From NCBI GenBank assembly GCA_937888825.1, contig CALBFE010000016.1, forward strand, positions 1 to 64,000: 64,000 nucleotides of DNA. The letters are read 5' to 3'. Source of the DNA: an uncultured Actinomycetes bacterium (GTDB taxonomy: Bacteria; Actinomycetota; Actinomycetes; Nanopelagicales; Nanopelagicaceae). Position numbers and translations under genes: made by a program. Of the stretch, positions 58,187 to 64,000 are shown one piece after another. The stretch's first letter is position 1. Each line of letters begins with the position of its first letter. The notes beneath the pieces were generated by a model. That model was not told the DNA's origin. It worked only from the letters and a program-made list of their open reading frames with translations, and ran no database searches.

Positions 58187-59626
58187 TTAGCCAATCCACG
58201 CTGTGATTGGTGAAGTCATGAAGTAAACAACAAATAGAACTGCAACTAGCCATAGCAATGGATGAATCTCCTTGCGACGGCCCTGAACCGCACGAATAAG
58301 AACGTGTGATACGAAGCCTGCTCCAATACCTACGGATATGCTGTAAGTAAATGGCATCAAAATGATTGTTAGGAATGCTGGAAGTGCGATTCCTAGATCA
58401 GCCCAGTCAATATCTTTTACTTGAGTCATCATCAAGAAACCGACGATAATCAAAGCGGGAGTTGCCGCTTCGTAAGGGATGATAGCTACAAGTGGTGATA
58501 AGAAGGTAGCGAGCAAGAAACAGACACCAGTAATCACTGATGCAAGTCCTGTGCGAGCACCTTCACCAACACCAGCTGCAGATTCAATGTATGAAGTATT
58601 CGACGAGATACCTGCAGCTCCACCAGCAGCTGCTGCGATTGAGTCAACAAGCAAGATGCGATCATTGTTTGGCACATTGCCATCCTTATCGATCAAGCCA
58701 GATTCATGACCGATTGCAGTAACTGTTCCCACTGTGTCAAAGAAGTCAGAGAGTAGGAGTGTGAAAACCAAGAGAATCGCAGAAACCATTGAAATCTTGC
58801 TAAAAGAACCTAATAGATTGAATTGACCTAGAAGGGCGAAATCAGGAGTAGCTGTAATTGCATCAGGAAGTGCTGGAATGTTTAGTCCCCAGCCCTTTGG
58901 ATTGCTCTCGGTTGGAGAAATGAAGCTAGGTCCGATTTTGAAAGCGTTCTCAAGAATGATCGCTAGGACAGTTGCTCCAACAATTCCAATCAGTATCGCA
59001 CCTTTTGTCTTTCGCACCATCAAAGTGACAATAAGAATTAGACCAAAGATAAAGACCACTATTGGCCATCCAACAAGATTTCCACCATCACCTAGCTGCA
59101 CTGGAACTGGTCCAGTACCGGTACGGCGAACGAAACCTGCGTCAACAAGACCAATCAGAGCAATAAAGAGACCAATACCAACCGAGATTGCATACTTAAG
59201 TTGCTGAGGAACAGCCTTGAACACAGCAGTTCTAAAGCCAGTAAGAACTAAAACAGTGATGATCAAACCTTCAAGAACAACGAGACCCATTGCATCGGCC
59301 CATGTCATTTGTGATGCGATGCCATATGCAACGAATGTATTTAAGCCAAGACCTGTTGCGATAGCTAATGGGAAATTACCCACAACTCCCATCAGGATCG
59401 TCAAAATACCTGCAACTAAGGCAGTCGCTGCTGCGATGAGAGGAAGGTTTTGACCGAAGGCGGTGAATCCACCTAGGAACTTTCCATCAGCGTCAACTGC
59501 GCCACCGATAATCAGTGGGTTCAATGCGATGATGTATGCCATTGTGAAGAATGTGACCAGACCGCCACGAACTTCCCGGCCTACAGTAGAACCACGTTCT
59601 GAGATTTTAAAATACGAATCCAGCAT
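58187..59626 (-). CDS. NCS2-family (AzgA-like) purine permease
   Basis: 479-residue membrane protein with about 12-14 helices. The AzgA subgroup start SERGSTVGREVRGGLVTFFTMAYIIALNP and LGLNTFVAYGIASQMTW, plus the SNTSYIESAAGVGEGARTGL motif, point to a proton-driven importer of adenine, guanine or hypoxanthine. AAAGG lies 8 nt before the start. The 97-nt leader contains two stem-loops. Confidence 0.92.
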   Translation of the reverse strand: MLDSYFKISERGSTVGREVRGGLVTFFTMAYIIALNPLIIGGAVDADGKFLGGFTAFGQNLPLIAAATALVAGILTILMGVVGNFPLAIATGLGLNTFVAYGIASQMTWADAMGLVVLEGLIITVLVLTGFRTAVFKAVPQQLKYAISVGIGLFIALIGLVDAGFVRRTGTGPVPVQLGDGGNLVGWPIVVFIFGLILIVTLMVRKTKGAILIGIVGATVLAIILENAFKIGPSFISPTESNPKGWGLNIPALPDAITATPDFALLGQFNLLGSFSKISMVSAILLVFTLLLSDFFDTVGTVTAIGHESGLIDKDGNVPNNDRILLVDSIAAAAGGAAGISSNTSYIESAAGVGEGARTGLASVITGVCFLLATFLSPLVAIIPYEAATPALIIVGFLMMTQVKDIDWADLGIALPAFLTIILMPFTYSISVGIGAGFVSHVLIRAVQGRRKEIHPLLWLVAVLFVVYFMTSPITAWIG

Positions 59627-59652
59627 GAGTAGTGCCTTTCTAATTTTGTTAT

Positions 59653-59699
59653 CGGGGGTGTTTGCGACCCCGTGCGCAGTAAACGGCCTACGCAGGCCG
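59653..59699 (-). repeat. two adjacent stem-loops in the leader of the purine permease gene
   Basis: First, 59684-59699: CGGCCT/AGGCCG with a 4-nt loop. Second, 59653-59672: GGGGT/ACCCC with a 7-nt loop and one extra outer pair. Read on the minus strand they lie between the YczE-like stop and the permease ribosome binding site. The first could be a weak terminator (TTTACT follows). No match to known purine riboswitch cores is seen. Confidence 0.5.
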
Positions 59700-59722
59700 A
59701 GGGAATACTTTGAGAGTAGTAG

Positions 59723-60391
59723 TTACTTGCTCGTAAGTCGGGATACGACACCTAGGGCAACGGCTATTGATTGACCGATCAAGCCTGCAAACAGGAGCGT
59801 TCCGAGCCCTACCGTGCCACCCAGCAGCCAGCCCAAAGCGAATACTGTGCTCTCAATTGCCAAACGCACTCTGCCTACGCGAATTCGCGTCTTGAAGTGA
59901 ATGCCAGTCATCAATCCATCACGAGGTCCAGGTCCTAGACCGCATGTGATGTAGAGAGCAGATGCCGCCCCAACCATAGCGATTCCTAATAATGTGTAAA
60001 GAATCCCAACAAAATAATTCTCTTGCAGTGGAATATAGGTGACGCCTATTTCAATTGCTAAGGCGATGATAACAATATTGGAAATAGTTCCAAAGCCAGG
60101 TTTTTCACGAAGAGGAATCCAACCTAAAAGAACGAGCGCACTGATTCCAAAAGTTGACCAACCCATCGTGATATCTAAATTCCTTGATACTCCCTGCGCC
60201 AACACAGACCAAGGCCCATTACCGATATTGCTTTGGATGACGAAGGCATCACCAATACCGAAAATGAAAAGCCCTACCCATAAAATTAATACGCGGGTGA
60301 AACCTAGATCCCATTTGGAGTGTGCGGTCCATGGAGTAAGTGGAACGGTGCGGTGCGGACGTAGGAACTCCATGAACGCATTCGATGACAT
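59723..60391 (-). CDS. YczE/YitT-like integral membrane protein
   Basis: 222 residues, about five to six hydrophobic segments. LFIFGIGDAFVIQSNIGNGPWSVLAQGVS and CGLGPGPRDGLMTGI are typical of the YczE group. Function unknown. It lies upstream of the purine permease on the same strand, 97 nt apart. ATG 60391 is exactly 6 nt after a TAGACT box. Confidence 0.82.
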   Translation of the reverse strand: MSSNAFMEFLRPHRTVPLTPWTAHSKWDLGFTRVLILWVGLFIFGIGDAFVIQSNIGNGPWSVLAQGVSRNLDITMGWSTFGISALVLLGWIPLREKPGFGTISNIVIIALAIEIGVTYIPLQENYFVGILYTLLGIAMVGAASALYITCGLGPGPRDGLMTGIHFKTRIRVGRVRLAIESTVFALGWLLGGTVGLGTLLFAGLIGQSIAVALGVVSRLTSK

Positions 60392-60397
60392 TGGGGG

Positions 60398-60403
60398 AGT
60401 CTA
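60398..60403 (-). promoter_or_regulatory. -10 box of a leaderless promoter for the YczE-like gene
   Basis: On the minus strand TAGACT, then 6 nt, then ATG 60391. Confidence 0.5.
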
Positions 60404-60429
60404 GTGCAACCACTCATGCCATATCAGGC

Positions 60430-60435
60430 TATTCT
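60430..60435 (+). promoter_or_regulatory. -10 box of a leaderless promoter for the DUF554 gene
   Basis: TATTCT, then 6 nt, then ATG 60442. It fixes the start codon of that gene. Confidence 0.5.
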
Positions 60436-60441
60436 TTAACA

Positions 60442-61176
60442 ATGTTTCCAGGTATTGGCACGCTCATCAATGTATTTGCAATCATTGGAGGAGCAGGGCT
60501 CGGTATTTTTGTTGGACATAGACTGCATTCAAAGACAAGAACTCTACTGACAGATGTATTAGGTCTTGCAACACTTCTAGGGGCTGCATCGGCGTTGATA
60601 CCTATGTGGTCATCGCGCTATGTTGATTCATTGCCAGCGGGTTGGCCTTTACTAGTTGTACTTGGTTCGCTTATCTTCGGTGGTTTGATCGGTTCTGCAC
60701 TGGGATTAGAAGATCGCTTAGATCATTTAGGTGAGAATTTACGGAAGAAGTTCAAAGCATCCCAGGAGAGCCCGTTCGTAGAGGGATTTGTTACAGCATC
60801 TCTTCTTTTTGCAATTGGACCTCTTGCGATTTTGGGCAGCATTAGCGATGGAATGTCGAATGGAATTGATCAACTCTTACTAAAAAGCACACTCGACTTC
60901 TTTGCGGCGATGGCTTTTGCTTCATCCCTTGGTTGGGGAGTGGCTGTAGCTGCGATCCCTGTTGCCTTGTATCAAGGTTTTTGGACAGTCATCGGATTAG
61001 CTCTAGGAGAAATCCTGGATGGATACCAAGTTGATGCCATGACAATCGTCGGAGGTGTTCTACTCATTGCAATAGGTCTGCGTCTACTCAACATTAAACA
61101 TGTGGCAGTCGGTAATTTACTTCCAGCCCTTGCAATAGCACCGCTACTTGCGATGCTTGTCCATTCTTTTATCTAG
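60442..61176 (+). CDS. DUF554 membrane protein
   Basis: 244 residues, about seven hydrophobic segments. MFPGIGTLINVFAIIGGAGLGIFVG and the central GFVTASLLFAIGPLAILGSI are the DUF554 signature. Possible transporter; function not known. ATG 60442 is supported by the promoter spacing; the longer frame to 60385 overlaps the YczE-like gene start. Its TAG stop shares CTAG with the convergent dehydrogenase stop. Confidence 0.85.
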   Translation: MFPGIGTLINVFAIIGGAGLGIFVGHRLHSKTRTLLTDVLGLATLLGAASALIPMWSSRYVDSLPAGWPLLVVLGSLIFGGLIGSALGLEDRLDHLGENLRKKFKASQESPFVEGFVTASLLFAIGPLAILGSISDGMSNGIDQLLLKSTLDFFAAMAFASSLGWGVAVAAIPVALYQGFWTVIGLALGEILDGYQVDAMTIVGGVLLIAIGLRLLNIKHVAVGNLLPALAIAPLLAMLVHSFI

Positions 61177-62213
61177 AACGTTGCTGCATCTATAACGAAG
61201 CGGTATTTAACATCGCTGGCAATAGTGCGCTCATACGCTGTATTGGCGTATGAAGCCTCAATAACTTCGACGTCGCTGAGGATTGAATGCTCACCGCAGA
61301 AATCCAACATCTCCTGCATCTCTGGTATTCCGCCAATCATCGATCCAGCCAAGCGTCTGCGACCATTGAGCAACGCTCCAGCGTTGACCTCATAAGGCTT
61401 TCCTGGAAGACCAATAATTACGAGTGTGCCATCAAGTCTGAGCAGATCTAGGTACTCATTGATTTCCAAAAATGCACTCACGGTGTTAAGAACTAGATCA
61501 AAAGATTTCGTAAGGGGCTTGAGTGCATTCGGAGCACTGGTATCAACAAAGTGTTTGGCCCCCATCGCCAGAGCATCTTCTTTCTTTGAAGGCGAATGTG
61601 AAAGTACAGTTACTTCAGCTCCCATTGCAACGGCAAATTTCACTCCCATGTGTCCAAGTCCACCGAGGCCCATGACGGCAACTTTGCTTTTGGACGTGAC
61701 ATTCCATTTACGCAGTGGTGAATACAAAGTGATTCCAGCACATAAAAGTGGGGCTACTCCATCGAGTGCGAGGTTTGCTGGAATATGAACAGCGTAATCT
61801 TCGTTTATGACAAAGACATTTGAATAACCACCCAGTGCAACAGTCTTACCGTCTCGCTCCATTGTGTTGTAAGTGCCAGTCATGCCTTCTTCGCAGTACT
61901 GCTGTAACCCAGCAAGGCAGCTTGCGCACTTTCTACATGAATCAATAAACACTCCGACACCAATGCGATCCCCGACTGCAAACTTTGTAACTGAGCTACC
62001 GGTTGCACTGACTGTTCCCGCAATTTCATGGCCAGGAACCATGGGAAAAATGGCTGGACCCCATTCTTCGCGGACTTGATGAATATCTGAGTGGCATATC
62101 CCTGCATAAGCGATATCTAGAGCAACATCGTGAGCGCCAAGTTCACGTCGTTCAAATTCATAGGAGGTCAGTTTGGCTTTGGCGGATAGCGCTGCTAAAC
62201 CACGTGCCTTCAT
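61173..62213 (-). CDS. zinc-dependent NAD(P) alcohol dehydrogenase (cinnamyl-alcohol/YahK-like)
   Basis: 346-residue medium-chain dehydrogenase. Catalytic zinc in GICHSDIHQVREEWG and PMVPGHEIAGTV, structural zinc cysteines in CRKCASCLAGLQQYC, cofactor-binding VAVMGLGGLGHMGVKFA, followed by SHSPSKKEDAL, which suggests NADPH preference as in YahK-type aldehyde reductases. AAGGAG ribosome binding site upstream. Likely reduces aldehydes; substrate unknown. Confidence 0.9.
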   Translation of the reverse strand: MKARGLAALSAKAKLTSYEFERRELGAHDVALDIAYAGICHSDIHQVREEWGPAIFPMVPGHEIAGTVSATGSSVTKFAVGDRIGVGVFIDSCRKCASCLAGLQQYCEEGMTGTYNTMERDGKTVALGGYSNVFVINEDYAVHIPANLALDGVAPLLCAGITLYSPLRKWNVTSKSKVAVMGLGGLGHMGVKFAVAMGAEVTVLSHSPSKKEDALAMGAKHFVDTSAPNALKPLTKSFDLVLNTVSAFLEINEYLDLLRLDGTLVIIGLPGKPYEVNAGALLNGRRRLAGSMIGGIPEMQEMLDFCGEHSILSDVEVIEASYANTAYERTIASDVKYRFVIDAATF

Positions 62214-62231
62214 TGTTGCTCCTTGAATCGA

Positions 62232-62885
62232 CTATTGATTGAACGGTAGAGGTTGCGAAGATACATGACCTGCGCGAGAAACGCGAGCTGTAACTTGGCG
62301 CATATGGTGTCGACGACATAAAACTTCGTAACCCACTTCACTACCAGGTGAGACATCTCCAACAACTACTTGTTCACCCTCAACAACCATCACACCACCT
62401 ATCGTTCTAGCGTTATGTGTTGCACGTGATCCGCACCAGCACAGCGCCTCTACCTGCAATGTATTCACGCGATCTGCTAACTCAACCAATCGCGCCGAAC
62501 CAGGAAAGAGCATCGTGCGAAAGTCACTTAAGATTCCAAAAGCATAAACATCGATTCCAAGCCCATCGACGATGCGGGCTAGCTGTTCGATTTGCAGACG
62601 CTCATAAAACTGGGCTTCATCACAAATGATGTAATCAATGCGATCGCCAGCAGATAGTGCATCAACGACAAACTTGTGAATATCCAACGCTGGGATGACT
62701 TCAATTGCTGGGCTAGAAAGACCTAAACGTGAAGAGATGATTCCGCTTCCGGCGCGATCCTTATTGGTGAAAATTAAACCGGTTCTGCCGCGACTTTGAT
62801 GATTATGCGCAGTCTGCAGGGCAAGAGTGGATTTTCCGCTATCCATTGTTCCGCAGTAGTAGGTCAGTTCAGCCATGGAAGGCAT
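62232..62885 (-). CDS. tdk: thymidine kinase (TK1-type)
   Basis: Salvage kinase for thymidine. Walker A YYCGTMDSGKSTLAL, Walker B CDEAQFY, lasso-loop region, and C-terminal zinc ligands in CWCGSRATHNAR and LCRRHH. 217 residues; ATG 62876 gives the more usual N-terminus MAELTYYCG and is an alternative start. It starts 12 nt after the acyltransferase stop. Confidence 0.94.
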   Translation of the reverse strand: MPSMAELTYYCGTMDSGKSTLALQTAHNHQSRGRTGLIFTNKDRAGSGIISSRLGLSSPAIEVIPALDIHKFVVDALSAGDRIDYIICDEAQFYERLQIEQLARIVDGLGIDVYAFGILSDFRTMLFPGSARLVELADRVNTLQVEALCWCGSRATHNARTIGGVMVVEGEQVVVGDVSPGSEVGYEVLCRRHHMRQVTARVSRAGHVSSQPLPFNQ

Positions 62886-62897
62886 CTTGCCACAGAG

Positions 62898-64000
62898 TTA
62901 GGCAAAGAGCCCCTTTGCGATAAGTGCTTGCTCAATTTTTGGTAGCAATCTCAAGGACATTTTAACTGAGATGTGAGATGCGTCGCGATAAGCCACAATT
63001 CCATCGATGATCGCGGGGCAGTATGAGGAGCACAACCACGGTGTTGGATCAATTACTTCGAAGCCAGCAATAACCGAGACGCGAGATCTTTCAGTGGAAT
63101 CACAGACACTGGAATTGCGAGAGGCTAAGCAATTAGGAATATCACGCAAAGGTCTTGGAGTGTCACTGATATAGATCAAGTGGTCAGTTGAACCCTTCAA
63201 GTCATTGAGAAGTTTTCTTTGACCGTCTCGCCACCACTGTTGGCGGCTCACGTTACTTTTTGCAGGAGTGAAGTATTGGAAACTGCTGGTAATGACCGCC
63301 ATTGGTTTTATCTTGGCAATTCTCGCAATAGAGTTTTGACGCCATTTGGTGCAGTGCGCCATTTTGAAGGCACCTTGATCCGGACGCTTGGCATCAACTG
63401 CCGAACATGCAGACTTAGTCAAAGATATGAGTTTGAATCCGCGTTCATTAGCTAATTCCTCAAGCGTTGGGAACCATTGAGCAGCGTGGGAATCCCCGTA
63501 GAGAACTATAGTTTTGGGGGAATTCTTGTTTCCGTAAGTACAATGTCCTGATTTAGTTTCACCATAGTTAACATGGCAACCATCACTATATACGTCCGGC
63601 TTCTGCACCACCGTTACTAAATCAAATTGGTAAGAAATATCGCCTCTAGTTGTGATGATTGATGATGCGCTCAAAGCTATTACAACTCCTGCAACGAGTG
63701 AAACTGCCGTTGTGATAGCAGCGCCTTTATAGACAGTTCGAGTTGAAAGATTCTTATGACGAAAAGGTTCTTCCACGAATTTACTGGTCAAGTGGGCAAG
63801 AATGATCGTCAAGAGAATGCATAAGAAGCGCTCATAGAAACGTAGCGGTCTTCCAAGAGCGCTGCTGGGCAATACTAATGTCGGCCAATGCCAAAGGTAT
63901 AGCGGGTAAGAGATCGCACCTAACCATTGGCTCAAACGTGCATTAGATAGATCATTAAACAGTGGTGGCCAGTATTTGATCGAAGCAATCAGTGCGACCG
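62898..64000 (-). CDS. acyltransferase-3/SGNH fusion protein (OafA-like), 5' end cut by the window edge
   Basis: The frame stays open to the window end, so the N-terminal membrane part lies outside. Visible: the end of an acyltransferase-3 membrane domain (WLGAISYPLYLWHWP, SKFVEEPFRHK), one more membrane helix (TTAVSLVAGVVIALSAS), then an extracytoplasmic SGNH domain with LYGDSHAAQWFPTL (catalytic Ser) and DASHIS (catalytic Asp and His). Proteins of this type O-acetylate cell-surface glycans. Six or more cysteines in the outer domain may form disulfides. A TTG inside the frame at 63935 is not the true start. Confidence 0.88.
   Translation of the reverse strand, partial: VALIASIKYWPPLFNDLSNARLSQWLGAISYPLYLWHWPTLVLPSSALGRPLRFYERFLCILLTIILAHLTSKFVEEPFRHKNLSTRTVYKGAAITTAVSLVAGVVIALSASSIITTRGDISYQFDLVTVVQKPDVYSDGCHVNYGETKSGHCTYGNKNSPKTIVLYGDSHAAQWFPTLEELANERGFKLISLTKSACSAVDAKRPDQGAFKMAHCTKWRQNSIARIAKIKPMAVITSSFQYFTPAKSNVSRQQWWRDGQRKLLNDLKGSTDHLIYISDTPRPLRDIPNCLASRNSSVCDSTERSRVSVIAGFEVIDPTPWLCSSYCPAIIDGIVAYRDASHISVKMSLRLLPKIEQALIAKGLFA

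Noticed and set aside
59627..59722. Guanine/adenine riboswitch before the purine permease
   Set aside because: The conserved junction sequences of purine riboswitches are not present; only two simple hairpins can be seen.
1..64000. CRISPR arrays, insertion sequences, prophage or integrase genes
   Set aside because: No regularly spaced repeats, transposase, integrase or phage-like genes were found; gene content is core metabolism throughout.

Overview
The window is a stretch of ordinary, densely packed bacterial chromosome, almost certainly from a streamlined actinobacterium. By eye the base composition is near balanced or slightly AT-rich, most intergenic gaps are a few bases, and many start and stop codons overlap. 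The gene order is the actinobacterial one: thrS-HIT-pgsA-patA-pimA, pdxST-yebC-ruvCAB-secDF-rel, hisS-aspS-alaS-ruvX-mltG-aroE, aroCKBQ-efp-nusB-bldD-pyrR and mihF-gmk-rpoZ-coaBC-metK-priA-def-fmt-rsmB. Phosphatidylinositol-mannoside genes, a BldD homologue, actinobacterial IHF and a helicase-less PriA all support this. The compactness and modest GC suggest a freshwater acI (Nanopelagicales)-type genome, but that is inference. I see no insertion sequences, phage genes, CRISPR arrays or other accessory islands, and no gene-free stretch longer than about 300 bases.

Layout. 1-1400: end of an alpha/beta hydrolase, then tRNA-Val, a cupin gene, tRNA-Cys and tRNA-Gly on the minus strand. 1.45-10.5 kb: pabB-pabC, thrS-HIT, a convergent degenerate EF-G-like gene, then pgsA-patA-pimA and two envelope proteins. 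10.5-20 kb: pyridoxal phosphate synthase, YebC, Holliday-junction genes, SecDF and Rel. 20-30 kb: DUF349, an MBL hydrolase, and the His, Asp and Ala tRNA synthetases with ruvX, mltG and aroE. 30-35 kb: a small prepilin peptidase, the shikimate genes aroC-aroK-aroB-aroQ, efp-nusB, and bldD on the minus strand. 35.5-45.2 kb: a complete UMP pathway operon pyrR-pyrB-pyrC-carA-carB-pyrK-pyrD-pyrF. 45-54 kb: a fused mihF-gmk gene, rpoZ, coaBC, metK, priA, def, fmt, rsmB and rpe. 54-64 kb: hisE-hisG, serB, an ABC ATPase, ung, a purine permease, membrane proteins, an alcohol dehydrogenase, thymidine kinase and a truncated acyltransferase.

Regulation readable in the sequence. At least thirteen genes have a TANNNT hexamer exactly six bases before the start codon, the signature of leaderless transcripts; this also settles several start codons (pabB GTG, prepilin peptidase GTG, DUF554 ATG). 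Other genes have normal Shine-Dalgarno sequences (secF, pyrR, rsmB, DUF349, ADH). pyrR is preceded by a very good PyrR-binding RNA loop next to its ribosome binding site, implying translational feedback on the pyr operon.

Most interesting points: an in-frame fusion of actinobacterial IHF with guanylate kinase; a 193-residue protein that looks like an EF-G2 G domain that has lost its P-loop and switch regions; a BldD homologue keeping the four c-di-GMP-contacting residues; a structured divergent region before the MBL-hisS genes; and convergent genes that share a palindromic TTAA or CTAG as both stop codons. I did not find a clearly new multi-gene system here.
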